Shown: one piece after another, positions 23,499-37,161 of the stretch | Layout of the letters: each line of letters begins with the position of its first letter | Position numbering within the stretch: the stretch's first letter is position 1 | NCBI RefSeq assembly: GCF_008728515.1 | Contig: NC_044996.1 | Coordinates: 131,038,923-131,102,922, forward strand | Source of the DNA: Papio anubis | Taxonomy: Eukaryota; Chordata; Mammalia; Primates; Cercopithecidae | Reading direction: 5' to 3' | DNA length: 64,000 nucleotides | Notes under the pieces: generated by a model | The model's database searches: none | The model's input: only the letters and a program-made list of their open reading frames with translations | What the model was told of the DNA's origin: nothing | Position numbers and translations under genes: made by a program

Positions 23499-24460
23499 AC
23501 TCCTCGCATTTGTCCTTTTGGCAGCCTATAGAAAGGTTAGAACAGACACATAAAATAATTTGTGAATAAGGTTTGGTCTACTCCTTCCAGATCAAGGGAC
23601 CAGGGCCCCATACTAGGAGTGTAGGCTACTACCAATTTTAAACCAAAACTACTGCCATACCAGGGAGGGGATAGGACAAGGGCAAGTAGAAATACCATGA
23701 AACTTTCCTACCATTTTGAAGTTATCTTTTTCTGGATTTTGTGGGCATTTGGTTGCTGTAAACTTTTGACTGTTTTCCAGAATTCTGACAAAATTGGTTC
23801 TGACAGTTTCTACTCTTTTTTGACAGCTTGAGCTGCCTACTGTGCCATTTTGTTGAAGTCACCCTCCCCTTCTCCAAAACTTTAATACACCTATGTGAAC
23901 TATGGTGCTCCTGAAAAACAACTGTGTGTGTCATGATTTCTCAAACTTATTTGACCATAGATTTTTTTGTTTTTTAGATAGACCATCCTTTTCATGGAAC
24001 ACATTTCAAAGATAGCAAGCATTCTGCAAAACGTAGCTTTCAAAATGCTGATCCACATTTTTCATTTATTAATTCAATTAAAACATTCTTATTGAACAAT
24101 ATATATGTTAGATGATAACAACAGAACTATTAAAAGGACTAAAGGCAATCAAAGGGCTATTATGAAACTCTGTGCTCCTGCCAAGGAAGAAATGTTCTAT
24201 TTGGGGCTGCAGAGTAGGTATCTGGGATAGAGAGGCAATAGAAGAGGAAAATCAGTAAAGTCAGCTTAACTTTTCCCAGTTATCTGTTTAAGACTAAATT
24301 TATGATTCTCTAGTCTGCAGACATAACTTATGGATGTGAGTGAAAAGCTCTATTTGTAACTGGATTTGACCAATGTATTAATTCCTGGCTGAGCTGTCTT
24401 AAAAACTCAGTGCCCTATTCAACATCATTTTTTTAAGGAACCAGATACTGAATAGTTTAA
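23499..24460. other. GLRA2 intron 2, unique sequence
   Basis: Nothing recognised. Confidence 0.4.
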
Positions 24461-24635
24461 CCTTTGTGGGCCACAAGGCCTCTGTCATAACTACTCAATT
24501 CTGCTTTTGCAGTGAAAATAGCTATAGACAATATGTAAATAAATGAGTGTGGCTGTGTTCCAGTAAAAGTTTATTTACAAAACAGGTGGTAGACCAGATT
24601 TGGTCTGTAAGCCAACTTTGCCTGGCCCTGCTCCT
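24461..24635 (-). mobile_element. hAT-Charlie element (MER58/MER33-like)
   Basis: Antisense copy of the family seen at 1187-1402, including TGGCTGTGTTCCAGTAAAAG and TTTATTTACAAAACAGGTGG. Confidence 0.7.
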
Positions 24636-25102
24636 AATCAGACTAGGAGGCTAGAGAACAACAGGAATTATTATAAATTCCATGGTCTTTCCATAGCTGA
24701 AAGTGAGGACTAGCCATGGACATGGAAGAGCATAGGGACTGCCTGTAGGACTATCTACAATGAGTTTGATATTGTGCTCTGTAGCATGAACAAAGTCATA
24801 GCAGAAAGATTGGATGGGAAGTGATGGCCTCAGAGCCAGATGCACTGGAGTGGGCTCAAGTGAAAAACCATCAAGCCTGAATCAGAACACTATTTATCAC
24901 AAGCGTTAGGAGATAATATGGAAGTGAAACGGCTAAGCCAGATAATATGGACAACAAATACAAAAATATACGACTCAGTTATTATAATGACTTACATTGC
25001 TCATAAAAATACATGAGACTTCAGTATTTTGCATATTCAAAACGTAGATAACAAAAATGTTTTCTATTATTCATGACTATATTTTAAAACACTTGTTAAT
25101 GT

Positions 25103-25196
25103 ATATGTGTGTGTGTGTGTGTATATATATATATTTGTATGTACCATAGCTTTCTAAGTTAACAATAAATGTTGTTATTATTATTATTATTATTAT
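25103..25196. repeat. (TG)n/(TA)n and (TTA)n microsatellites
   Basis: A TG/TA tract at 25107-25134 and TTA units at 25175-25196, the latter forming the tail of the next Alu. Confidence 0.9.
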
Positions 25197-25474
25197 TTTT
25201 GAGACAGGGTCTCTCTCTGTTGCCCAGGCTAGAGTGCAGTGGCACAATCACAGCTCACTGCAGCCTTGCTCTTTTGCCTCAGGCTCCCAAGTAGCTAGGA
25301 CCACAGGCGTGCACCACCATGCCCAGCTAATTTTTAAAAATTTGTATTGTTTGTAGAGATGGGGGGGTCTCACCGTGTTGCCCAGGCTGGTCTTGAACTC
25401 CTGGACTCAAGCAGTCCTCCCACCTCAGCCTCCTAAAGTGCTGGGATTACAGGCATGAACCACCACACCTGGCC
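25197..25474 (-). mobile_element. Alu (AluJ-like)
   Basis: Antisense, diverged Alu from GAGACAGGGTCTCTCTCTGT to CACCTGGCC. Confidence 0.9.
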
Positions 25475-26165
25475 AAATATTATTTTTTGAAAAGCATTAT
25501 GATGGATTCTATTTAAAAATAAACATTGGGAAAGAATAGGGTATCTCGTGTAACACCAAGACAATTAGTCACTATTTGTTAGTTCTCCTTAATTATTTCC
25601 CAGCATCCTTTTAAGGTAAAAGACTACTTGAAAACAGAGGGAAATCTTTGAGTTCCAAGATGAAAATGATATTATTTTTCTCTCTTGTCACAAATAGAAA
25701 AAAATGGCATTTTCACTTTGCAATTTCTCATAAATAATTTAACGTGTCTTGAAGTACCACAATTGCTTTAATGTGTGGCCTTGGATAGGAATGGAATATT
25801 AAATGTACGTGCCTGATATATACAGAAATTAAATTTCCTTTAGAATAAAAGGATTTTGTCTAGCATAAAGATTCTTTCCATTAGCTCAATAGACAAAGGG
25901 GGAAAATAAAGCACACAGAGGAAGCAGGAAGATGTAGAGTTAAAGGTCAGAGCCTTGATATCTGAACATGAGTAAGCCCTGTTTCTTATTATGGCTTCCT
26001 GTGTTGCATGGTGCTTTGATGCCCATGAAAGAGAGAGCCTTGGAGGATGGGAGGATCATAAGGGAGAGGGAATGATTTTCTTCATGGCACTCCCTTTATA
26101 AGGGAGAATTTAAGGCATTTAATCTGAAAAAATAGAGAAATTTTTTAAATGTCATGATTGTAATT
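25475..26165. other. GLRA2 intron 2, unique sequence
   Basis: Nothing recognised. Confidence 0.4.
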
Positions 26166-26181
26166 AGAAATGGCCCCACAA

Positions 26182-26276
26182 TTGAGGTGGAGGTTGCCGT
26201 GAGTCTACATCGTGCCATTGCAATCCAGCCCGGGCAACAAGAATGAAACTCTGTTTCAAAAAAAAAAAAAAAAAAA
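26182..26276 (+). mobile_element. 5'-truncated Alu right-monomer fragment
   Basis: Only the last part of an Alu with an A-tail. It shares the outer target duplication AGAAATGGCCCCACAA (26166-26181 and 26581-26596) with the Alu that follows. Confidence 0.85.
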
Positions 26277-26580
26277 GCTGGGCGCGGTGGCTCATGTCTG
26301 TAATTCCAGCACTTTGGGAGGCCGAGGTGGGTGGATCACCTGAGGTCAGGAGTTTGAGACCAACCTGGCCAACATGGCAAAACCCCATCTGTACTAAAAT
26401 AATACAAAAATTAGTCAGGTGTGGTAGCAGGCACCTGTAGTCCCAGCTACTCGGGAGGCTGAGGCAGGAGAATGGCGTGAACCCAGTGGGGTAGAGGTTG
26501 CAGCCATGGCACTCCAGCCTGGTGACAGAGCAAGACTCTGTCTCAAAAAAAAGAAAAAGAAAGAAAAAGAAAAGAAAAAA
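26277..26580 (+). mobile_element. Alu (AluS-like) inserted in the A-tail of the fragment
   Basis: Full-length Alu starting GCTGGGCGCGGTGGCTCATG, with a (GAAA)-rich tail ending at the distal copy of the 16-bp duplication. Confidence 0.92.
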
Positions 26581-26861
26581 AGAAATGGCCCCACAACCTA
26601 ACCCACTGTGATGTTTTAATCCACTTGAAAATTCACCATAGATAAATTATGTATCATTGATTCTTCTGCTCAACACATACTCAAATGATTTTACCAGTCT
26701 TACTGCATTCAGCTTGTTTGCTGACATTCCAGGTTTGTGCAAAAGGTAAAACATTCAGAGAAGTAAACATGCTGGATGTTTACTGATTCCCACAGCCTGA
26801 TGAAATAGCTAGCAAAACCATTTGCTTTGGACAAGCCATGCTGATAGAAATTAGAAAATTG

Positions 26862-27176
26862 CCAGGCAGATGGGTGGTGGTGGCTCACGCCTGTAATCCC
26901 AGCACTTTGAGAGGCAGAGGTGGGCAGTTCGCCTGAGGTCAGGAGTTTGAGATCAGCCTGGCCAAAATGGCGAAACCCTGTCTCTACTAAAAATACAAAA
27001 ATTAGCCTGGCATGGTGGCACATGCCTATAATCCCAGCTACTCGGGAAGCTGAGGCAGGAGAATCACTTGAACTTGGGAGGTGGAGGTTGTGGCGAGCTG
27101 AGATCGTGCCACTGCACTCCAGCCTAGACAACAGAGTGAGACTCTGTCTCAGGAAAAAAAAAAAAAAAAAAAAAAA
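26862..27176 (+). mobile_element. Alu (AluS-like)
   Basis: Sense Alu with an A-tail to 27176. No clear target duplication seen. Confidence 0.92.
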
Positions 27177-28145
27177 TTCTAGACAAAGCAATTAATTAAC
27201 ACCTAAAGTAGCTTAAATATCAAGAACCAAATAGCATCTTCTGCAGGTCCTTCCCACAAATGGCCACCAGTTGTCAACTGCTCCCACACAAAGATAAGTG
27301 AATGGACAAATAAACACATGGCTCAGATACATGTCAAAGGGCTTTGAGAATGCCAGCAAGTTTCTATATTTGCCTGATGTGGATTTCTCCACAGTTTAAA
27401 GAGAAGATATAAGAGAGAATCCATCGTCTCATAGTGATCACTTTTAAGAGTGAGTGAGTGCTATTAATAATTATACAGGAAAATCAGGCAGAAACCAGGA
27501 CTGTCCTGAGAAAACCTGGACTTTGGGTCATACTACTTAAAGATATATTTGAAGTATGGTGGCTACTAGTCTGTTTTACCTTTAACACTAGCTCTGATTA
27601 TTACCACCTGTCAACTTTAAACAGCTGCCAAAAATTCTCTGAGCCTGTTAATTCTGCAGAATAGAAATAATGATGCTTACTTTGATGGTAATTGTGATAA
27701 TTAATAATAATGTATGGAAGGCATGTAATCGTTCCTTAATAGATCACAGTTACTATTATTTATAGTAATGGTAGTAGTATTACTATCATTGTTGCACGTT
27801 CATTGGATTGTAAAAATATGCCTATGTAGGAAATACATTGTCAAACCCATTTTAATATAAACTGAAATCTTGGAGACTACAACTTAGAACTTCCAATATC
27901 CTCTATGCTAATCTTTACTGAAATAATGGCCATCTTATCCTATTTCCATTCTCTTTTCTCTGTAAACCTTGTTTTGTTTTGATTTTTCTTCTTAGTTTTA
28001 CAGGACTTCTCGGCAGGACCCAACCACCTTTTACACCTTTCTTGTTTCTGGGAATTATGTATAAACATTCTTCATGTCTGGAAAACCCATGTAGCCATCA
28101 TGAACTTGAGATTATTGCAGCCAGCTTCTTTATTTAAAATAGGCT
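27177..28145. other. GLRA2 intron 2, unique sequence
   Basis: Nothing recognised. Confidence 0.4.
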
Positions 28146-28371
28146 TTCTCTACCTTGGGACTATTGGCATTTTGGGCTAAATCATTCTTTTGGTCAGAAG
28201 TTGTTCTGTGCATTGCAGGGTGTGTAGCAGCATCCCCCTCCTCTACCCACTAGATGCCAGTAGCACCACATCCCCCACACCCCCTGTTGTGACAATCAGG
28301 AATGTGTCTAAACATTGCTAAATGTCCTCTGTGACACAAAATCTCCTCAGTTGATAACCACTAAATTATAA
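28146..28371 (-). mobile_element. MER5A (hAT-Charlie)
   Basis: Antisense blocks of MER5A: CTTGGGACTATTGGCATTTT, CTACCCACTAGATGCCAGTA and a GTTGATAACCACT end. Confidence 0.8.
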
Positions 28372-30195
28372 AAAGAAGGTAAAATTGCAGGATGAGTAGA
28401 AAGTTTATTTAACAAAGATCACATTTTGTGTAATAACAAAATGAGCTTCAGTTTACTCTTCTGCTTCACCAAACAAATGCTAGTGTCATAATATGTCTTG
28501 GTCATATGACTTTCTTATGAGAAAGTCTCATATGTTTCAGCAAAGACTGTGGATTTTAAAAAATATTTAGACATACTGTAGGTGAAAACAAGGCAGTATA
28601 ATAGAATTTATACTCGTTTGTTGGGTTTGTTAATCAGAAAATTGAATTTGCAGACATTTGCTGAATTCTGTGTATTTGCATGTTACAAATCCTCAGTTGC
28701 TCATTAAATCAACAAATATTTATTGAGTACCCATTATGTGTCTAGTATATGCTTGGTCTTCTACTAATTATTACCTACAAGTAGATGGTAAATTGTGGTG
28801 CTAAATAAAAGAAAATCAGGCATTAAGGACAAGTCAGAAACAATTTGCTGAAAAGCTCTTGAGTCACTCTGCAAGAAATGTCAGATAAAACAAAACGTGT
28901 ATGCCCAACCAAGTATCACAGAGAGGGCATTTTTACTAAGCCTTTTCTAATACAAGTGAACTGCTGCTTTTTTGTTCACTGCAGGATCATAGTGACCTTA
29001 AGTGAAGAGTTTATGTTTTGGGAGATTCAGAACACTTTGCTTGTGGTAAAAAGCTTCATTTCCTATTTTAAAGATCTCAGAGACTAAATGGAACCTTCAG
29101 GTTAAGAACAATTCGTAAGAATAATTTATATATATTTCTATTTATGCTATAATAAAATGTCATCAGACAAAGAATTGCTGGAAAACATGGGATTCTTGCT
29201 ATTTGGGATTGGGGTGGATAATAAAGAGCCAGTTAGCCTTAGAAGAAAAGGATTTTGAATGCCATTTGGAATTAGTTTTGAAATATAAAGACCTGAGAAT
29301 TTTTCATGAACCCAAATGACATATCCTTTCCTTTTAGGAAGTAACAAAAATAGAATTAAAGATGACTTTCTCTCATGTTAATTGAATCCTCTACTACTTT
29401 GTGAAATGAATAACAAGTTCACCAACTTGTTAGGCCCTGACAAATTGGAAATAGAATTTTTTTGCATTAATAATTTTTAAGAAGAAACTATACTATGTTC
29501 GGAGTTATAATAATGGAATTGGCTGATAGGATACACACCCATATACGTAATTGTTTCCAAGTTAAAAATCCTATCCTCCAAAACCAAATGATACCTAATT
29601 GATGAAATTCTTCATGATTCTCCCTATATGAATATCATCTTTCCCAGCATTTCTACATATAACCCTTATCTTGTTGTATTATGGTCAATTTTTGTATGTG
29701 TCTTATCTTTTCTAGTTTGCTCTGGACAGGGCATGGCTTTTATCTGAATCACTGTAGTGTTCCCTTGGCACTTAATATAGTACTGAGCACATAGTAGGCA
29801 TTCAATAAATGTCCAATGAATGCTATTGATAAGAATATAAGCCATTTTTATGTAAGGAACTCTTAGTGGCATCCCAGGAAATCTGATTCAGAACAACTTT
29901 TAAGGCATTTTAACCCAGTTAATCAGCCTTCATTTCTTCAGCTTCAAGAAGTAATTCATTTAAATCAATTGTTTAAGCTAAGCCTATGAGATCAGAAGCC
30001 AATTCTGTTTATCTCTCCAGAGCACTCAACAGAATGAGAAAATTATGACAAAAATATGACAATCACCAATGAGAAGCACTGCTACATGCTTCTTCGAAAC
30101 CACTCGAAACCACTGCTGAACTACCCTGTTTGAGGTGGGAGTCAGGAAATTCTTAACTGTTGCCCTCCCTCCTAACATCATCCTTTACCAGTACA
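28372..30195. other. GLRA2 intron 2, mostly unique
   Basis: Weak L2/MIR-like pieces at about 28700-28760 and 29740-29825 ('CAATAAATGTCCAATGAATG' type). Nothing else recognised. Confidence 0.4.
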
Positions 30196-30400
30196 GTATG
30201 GCATAATGGAAACAATCATAAACTCGAGGGCCAAAAGGACTAGGTTTAAATGCTGGCTCTACTAGATACTATTTGTATGACCCTATGTAGGCTACTTAAT
30301 TACTCTGGGCTCCCATTTCTTCATCTGTAAAAGGGGAAGTATCTTCACCTAACTCTCAGGTTCATTGGGAGCACTGAATGAGATAATGCAAACGTGAAAT
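30196..30400 (+). mobile_element. MIR SINE fossil
   Basis: Shows TGGCTCTACTAGATACTA, 'CTTCATCTGTAAAAGGGGAA' and 'TGAATGAGATAATGCA', the classic MIR order. Confidence 0.85.
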
Positions 30401-33095
30401 ATCAGCTACTTCTTTTCTGTTACCATCTCCTTCCTTCCCCTATCAAGGAAGGATCTTCCTCCTGAACCTTGAGATTTTTTTCTTTACTTAACAATCAGAT
30501 GTACTTTTCTCAAGCATAGTTATCTCTGCCCTGCATTTGATTACTCTCATCCCTACACACAGTGTTAAGAAAATGACCTGATTTTAAAAGTATAAGTAAG
30601 CTCTAGGAAAAAGTCGAATTCCCCCTTATTGGAGAAATATTGCATTGTTAAATCTAACGATCATGAGTGTAGAGAAAAATTATGCTTCAGTAAAATCTAC
30701 ACATTGTCTATACAGCATACCTTTCAGTGTTATCCGACTCTGATTCTATGGGAGCTGTTTTACAACTCTGCAAATTCTATAACTAATAGTAATGCAAAAT
30801 ATCCCTTGCTTATAGGTATGGAAATTCTGTCCTGTAGAGGTTCAAGTGACTTCCTTCCCCCACTGTGGAAGAGGCTAATTTTGCATCGATTTGCACATTT
30901 ATTTCAATATTTTTATCTATAGATGTGTCTGTTCTGTTCTTTGAGGTTTTTTTTTTAACTGATTATACCATCTGCCTGGTTCCCTCATTGACTAATGAGT
31001 TAAATAAAATCTTTAACATGTATTAATTATATAACTGTATAAGGGTCATGATTTTACCTTATTTTGGAAAATTATTTTTTAATGTGAGGTTTTAAAAAAA
31101 GAAAGAGATTACTGCTCTTTGGACATCTTGGGCTCAGAGCCAAGCTTTAGCAGCTTGGAGACCTAAATCCTGTTCAAGGCCATTGCACTGCCAGGCAACC
31201 CAGCACTTTCTATTTAGCTGTCAAAAGAGATCTTAAAACACCATGTCTGCCAACAACTAGTACCTAAGCTCTCATTTCCCTCCTCTGTTCCTCTGTGGCT
31301 TCCACAAATGGGGACTTGTTTCTTCCTTAGGCATTCTGCACCATTTCTCTGAGGGTGGGAAGGTCACTACTGTACTGTTAGGAAACAGGTTTTCTATGTC
31401 AGCAAGAGGTCTAAAAATAGAAGCCAGAGCTTCTGATAATGTACTCTTCTCTACTAACAACTAGGACAGCCGCCTTCCTACTGCAAAGGGAAATCCTGAA
31501 ATCATGGTGCTTGTTGTGTTTACAAGTGCTCAAATTTGACTGATAGCCTCCCAGCACTTACGTAGCATAGCACTTCCATGTCTTATCTCATGCTATACTA
31601 TGCATCTTTGTAATTCAATTTTATTAAAAGGACATTTTTTGAAGTCCTTCTGTATATTGGGTGCTTACATAGTTTGTGTTCTCCTTGAGTCAGGATTTAG
31701 GTGAAAGTCATTTGTTAGGGATGTAAGTAATATGCTGGATGAGACGTGGGGAAGTGAGACAGGTTAGGCAAACAAGAAAAGGTGTGTTAATAAGTCCATT
31801 ATTTTCTGATGGCAAATTAAGCCTTGTCCCATGAGCAACTCTGGAAGCCAGCATAGAAGGACTCCTCAGAGCTATTCTGCCCAAGGGGAGAAGGAGCTGG
31901 TGTATGTTAAATTGATTTCCATCAGTCATTGGATGAGAGTACTCTCAGGAGACACTAATTCACCTTTAGTTCTGGTCTGCCACAAGGGTGGGCAAAATGG
32001 CTTGGATCAGAGAATGCCCTCAACAAAGAAATGCAGCTGCTACCACGTAGAAGTCAAGTTGATATGGTAAGGGACCGGGGTTATGGGAAAGACACAGACA
32101 CTGGTGCCTTGTAAGGTCCTGGGAATACCAAAATGTACTGAATCTTTGCATTCCAAAAAACCATAGTCTGTCAAGGCAGAAAGACATGGATTAGACTAAT
32201 TACAATGTCATGTGATAATAGCAGTACTATTTAAGGGAACATAGCAGAGGAGGCAACAAGTTGTGCACGAGAAAAGGAGAAAGGGAAAGGAGAGCAGAGG
32301 TTCTTTGCAATGGATTGATGTATCTCTTCATGTGCAGAGGAGGGGAAGATATGGCTCTATTTTATAGTGAGTATATATCACTAGCCAAAGTATAATCAGC
32401 AATTGAAGGCTGAATCTGCATAATTGCTCTTTATTGCATATCCTTTCTCTGATTTGAAGGCCCCCACATTTTGCACTGTTAGACAGTTTTAAGGTGATGG
32501 AGAAACTGTTCTGTGTCTGGATTTCGATATTACATGTTTCTACCTCCATCTCAATGTGAGACGATCTCTGATAATGAGCTGAATACAGTTGTCCCTCCAA
32601 GACTGAAGAAGCCATGTGGCCTCCTCTCATTCATCACAGTTGAGTTAACACTTGAAATTGAGGAGGTCATTCTCCCACTAGACACCATCATTGCCTGTGT
32701 GCTCATGGAAATAGACAGTGACATCACCTTGGGACCTTGAGTCGGTTATAATTTGAGGACATGAGAGTTGCTAATGAAACAGAACAGGGCTTCTACCCAT
32801 GATCTTTTCATGCTAGAGACAAGATTTGTTGAGGTTTTAAAGAGTCTCTAATTTTGTGTGTTGTACCAGACACAATAGAGCAGTATTATAGAAAAGCAAG
32901 TCCTGTGATGAGAAATGGCCTCATTCTCCTACCCTCAGGCAATGGAGGTAGAAAGTCTGCCAAGTCAAAAGGGAAGAATCCTACTGAGTCTTTTTGGGTA
33001 TTGGCTTGGGTTGATGCATACCTCTCAAAACATTCATCTCCAGTCATATGAACTGTATATTTGCAAACACAGACACTATTAGCCTGCCTAGGCCA
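30401..33095. other. GLRA2 intron 2, unique or unidentified old repeat
   Basis: No gene recognised. Some stretches (about 31690-32080) may be an old repeat that I cannot name. Confidence 0.35.
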
Positions 33096-33330
33096 CCATA
33101 AGGTGTAGTACAGTTGCTGAGTATGTGGGCCTCAGCACCAGACTGCCTGGATTTGACCAGCTTCTCTGTCTTTCACAGCTGTGCCAGCTCTAAGGATTCT
33201 GAAACATTAGTTTCTGGATCTGGAAAAACGAAATTGGTAAGAGTAGTACTTATCAATTTTGTAGAGAACAAATAAGAGTATGCATATGACACACTTAATA
33301 TGTTGTCAGGCACATCATGAGGAACACATT
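33096..33330 (+). mobile_element. MIR SINE fossil
   Basis: Contains 'CACCAGACTGCCTGGATTTG' and later 'GAACAAATAAGAGTATGCAT', in MIR order. Confidence 0.7.
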
Positions 33331-33566
33331 GACTTTGTATACCCCACCCATACTCCAAGTCTTCACCTCATTTTCCACCTCTTCCTTACGCTTCAGCCAT
33401 TATCAATTCCCCTTATTCAGAACTTCTAGTCTCCATGACATAATTCCATATATAGCTGTATAATTATATAGACAGGAGTTGGCTTCTGTTGCTCAGACTT
33501 GTTTTATGTCTGTTATTTCATTTGCTGAGGAAGATGATGCATTGCTAAGGACAAAAGTTGCCTGTC

Positions 33567-33755
33567 GAAGGGGAACATCACACACCGGGGCCTATTGTGG
33601 GGAGGGGGTAGGGAGGAAGGATAGCATTAGGAGATATACCTAATGTAAATGACGAGTTAATGGGTGCAGCACACCAACATGGCACATGTATACATATGTA
33701 ACAAACCTGCACGTTGTGCACATGTACCCTAGAACTTAAAGTATTATAATAATAA
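33567..33755 (+). mobile_element. 5'-truncated young L1 (L1PA-like) 3' end
   Basis: About 190 bp from GGGGAACATCACACACCGGG to the A-rich end, flanked by a 14-bp duplication AAAAGTTGCCTRTC (33553-33566 and 33756-33769, one mismatch). A typical target-primed insertion. Confidence 0.93.
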
Positions 33756-33769
33756 AAAAGTTGCCTATC

Positions 33770-34675
33770 ACTGCTTCTATAAGTTCCCAAAGTTGCTATA
33801 CATTAGGCACATCATAAATGTCCCTCATACTTTGTAATTAATTTGTACCTTGCTACAAAGTTAACTTGAATTTCTACATAAGCAGCAAGTACTTCCTCTG
33901 CTTAAGAAAAGAACAAGTAAATTATTTAAGAGAGCAGTCTCCTTAGTTCTGAAGGAACATCATCCCAGTAAGCAGCCCCCAAATTTTTCCCTTTCCTATT
34001 CCCTGAGCAAGCTTGGGCTCTTTGTGTGTGTTGGAAAGTAATACTAAAAAGAATAAATTATAGACTTCATGTCTCAGACTTACAGTTTTCTCTCACTCTG
34101 CCCAAATGATTTAACATTGTTAAATGAAAACATTCCTAGGACCTAGAGAAAAACTCTAGGAAGCAGACTACAGGACTAGATAAAATGTCATATAAAAGGG
34201 CATGTTTCTGGTATATCATAGCATTTTCTTGAAATATGTTTAAGTCCATCACAAATTTGCACTGAAAGATGTAAAAAATGTTTATGAAATGCCATTAGTC
34301 AGAGACAAAATCATATAATGTTTAGTCCATGGAGGCAGTAGTCCCTGTATCTATTCTGTTTTCCTTAGCCGCCAACTGTTCTCTACTACACCTCCACCCC
34401 ACGATCTACAATGTAGTTCCAATACATCCCAAGCAGAAAGCTGCTGGGTGTTTGGAGAGGAATCATCTTTGCTCGTTCATGTGATTATTCATCAAATATT
34501 TATGGAGGATTATTAATGTGCTCAAATCTGAGGATGTAAAGTTAAATAATAAACACACCCTTAGGCACGCCTCCAGATTCACAAGCCCCTAGCATGGCTG
34601 TAATTAAGAAATGATTATAGGTTTGGTGTAGAGCAACACAAATCTTTAAGGTTTTTACTATCCCACTAATAGTAC
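33770..34675. other. GLRA2 intron 2, unique sequence
   Basis: Nothing recognised. Confidence 0.4.
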
Positions 34676-34900
34676 TGAGGGCAGACTCATGCTTGACTGC
34701 CTGGAATCAAAAGCCATTTCTGCACTCTTACTAGCTGAATGACCATAAGCAACCAAATAAGATTTCTGTTCTATTTTCTTATCTGTAAAATTGGGATTAT
34801 AATAACATGTATGATAATAACCTTCTCTATAAGGTTATTGGAATGATTAAATGAGTTAATATGCAAAGTGCTTAAATGCTTGACACATAGTAAGGACTCA
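34676..34900 (+). mobile_element. MIR SINE fossil
   Basis: Contains GACTGCCTGGAATCAAAAGC, 'TTATCTGTAAAATTGGGATT' and 'GGAATGATTAAATGAGTTAA'. Confidence 0.8.
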
Positions 34901-35449
34901 TTAATATAAACCAGCAATGTTATTATTAACAATTTCTGGGTTCCTACAACGAAAATGGTGTGAAATATATGGATGGGTGCAGTGAGGAATAAAGCACTGG
35001 CTAAGAAGTCAGCTGATGGATAACTTGGACACTGAGTCCCTTTCTTATGTTCATCTTTTGTCTGAGAATTGTGCATAATACCTTCTGGCTTGATCTTCTG
35101 GGACATATGTTTGAAAAACATAAAGTATCTTCCTACTCAATAAGCCAACTGAGAAGTATAATTTTTTTAGAAAAGTCTGTTTTCATGATGTGTTTAAAAT
35201 TTTTAAATGCTTTTTGAATCTTTGTGTTCTGTCCTGGTGGCAAAGATGGCACGTATCAAAGCATCAAGGGCCTGGTGGTCCTTTTTAGCTTCATGGTGAC
35301 TGTGCCCAGGAGCAGCCCAGTCTTGTGGCAGCAGCCCCTCTATGGCAGATGACAGAATACTACTTCACCAAGAACATACAGATCATTGGATGTGAACTTA
35401 CCTGACTGCCTTCCTCTCCACCTGTAAAACTTATTATCAGAGTAAGGAA
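34901..35449. other. GLRA2 intron 2, unidentified GC-richer patch
   Basis: About 35220-35410 is GC-richer than its surroundings and could be an old processed gene fragment, but I could not match it to a family. Confidence 0.25.
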
Positions 35450-36458
35450 ATGGTATTCCTCCTTCAGTGCAAGGGTAATCTCTTCATCTACCTTATGAGA
35501 TTGATTCTTCCTGCTCCTTCCAGAACTCTCCTCCATCAATTATCCTCTATCTCACTCATACTTTCAATCTCCCTTTCCTTTATTCTACAAATGTACCCTT
35601 CTCATCTTAATTTAAAAAAAAACAAAAACAAAAACAAAAAAACTCCCTTTCCTCAAACTCTGTAATCTAATATTCAATCCCTCTCCTTCTCTTTGGCACC
35701 AATCTTTTAAATGATAAATCTACAGACTGACTTTTCCCCACTTTCTCAAATCTCATTTACTCTACCAACTCAGTATGGGCTTTTGTATCACCACTCTAGA
35801 GAAATTGACTTTGCTAAGGTCAAAAATGTCCCAATGGTCAAATCCAGTGACCTCTTTCTCTTGTTCTTTCTACTCAGCTGCTGCACTTGTCGTGGTTGCT
35901 TTCCTCATCTGCAAAACTCCCTCTTCCCTTAATATCAATGACTGCGTCTCTTTCTGGTTCTCCTCCAGATTTTCTAACCACTCTTTCTCTGTATCCCTTG
36001 TTGAGTCCTTCTCTTCCTCTTATTCTTTCAATGTTCATGTTCATGGAAATCCTATTCTTATTCATCTTCTATATTTATTCTACACATTCTCACTGGGTGA
36101 TCTTAACAATACTGTCATTATATGATGACTACTATTCCTACATTTATAGCTCTGGTATCTGTTCTTGGCTCCAGATTAACATTTTCAACTGTAGATTAGA
36201 TATCCTTGTATGTCCCTTACACGAATAAACAAAATCACTGTCTACTCAGTTGCTCAAAATGGAACCTTGAGTCAAACATTACTCTTTCTATTATACCCTC
36301 TACATCTTGTCTGATGCAATTATACTTTAAGTTTATCTTGTGAATCTTGCCCCTGCTTTCTAACCCATTGCCACTCCCTAAACCCAAACCTTCATCATCT
36401 CTCTTTTGTGGATGATTGTCCTGGCACCCTGGTCCCTTACCTTTTTCATATATCCTTT
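35450..36458 (+). mobile_element. L2 LINE fossil, first part
   Basis: Pyrimidine-rich, degenerate sense sequence with the L2 pattern 'CACATTCTCACTGGGTGATC' and following blocks. It continues after the nested L1, at 37176. No intact frame. Confidence 0.55.
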
Positions 36459-36472
36459 GAAAGTTATCTTGA

Positions 36473-37161
36473 TCATATGGTACATCTAGTTCTAGATCCT
36501 TGAGGAATTGCCATACTGTTTTCCACAGTGGTTGAACTAGTTTACAATCCCACCAACAGTGTGGCAAGTGTTCCTATTTCTCCACATCTTCCAGCACCTG
36601 TTGTTTCCTCATGACTTTTTAATGACTATATGACCCAGCCATCCCATTACTGGGATATACCTAAAGGATTATAAGTCATGCTGCTATAAAGACACATGTA
36701 CACGATAAGCATGTAATGGCCCGCAACGGTAAAACTTAACCCAAATGTCCATCAGTGATAGACTGATTAAGAAAAATGTGGCGCATACACCGCCGAATAC
36801 TATGCAGCCATAAAGGATGTGAGTTTGCGGGTCCTTTGTAGGACATGATGCAGCTGAACCACCCGCCCAAACTATCACAAGAACACAAACCAAACACCGT
36901 GACAAGTTCTCACTCAGAGGTGGGAACTGAACAATGAGATCAATTTGACTCGGGAAGGGAACATCACACACCGGGGCCTTATCATGGGAGGGAGGAAAGG
37001 GATTGCACTGAGTTATACCTGACGTAAAATGACGAGCGATAAACCATTGTTTATCAAAAAGTATGTTCCTGCATATGCAACATAAAAATTCTAGAACTGA
37101 AAAGTATACAATAAAAAATAAATAAAAGAGAAGAAAGAACAGAAATATATATAAAAAAAAA
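36473..37161 (+). mobile_element. 5'-inverted (twin-primed) L1PA-like insertion
   Basis: Antisense L1 3' ORF2/UTR sequence (36473 to about 36630) switches abruptly to sense L1 (from about 36632, ATGACCCAGCCATCCCATTA) and ends in an A-rich tail. The target duplication is GAAAGKTATCTTGA at 36459-36472 and 37162-37175 (one mismatch). The sense part carries unusually many single-base gaps. Confidence 0.85.

Noticed and set aside
26709..27195. 160-codon and smaller frames at Alu sites (also near 4000, 8067, 14441, 15270)
   Set aside because: All are translations of Alu sequence.
35220..35410. GC-richer patch that might be a processed gene fragment
   Set aside because: I could not match any conceptual translation to a protein family, so no gene call is made.
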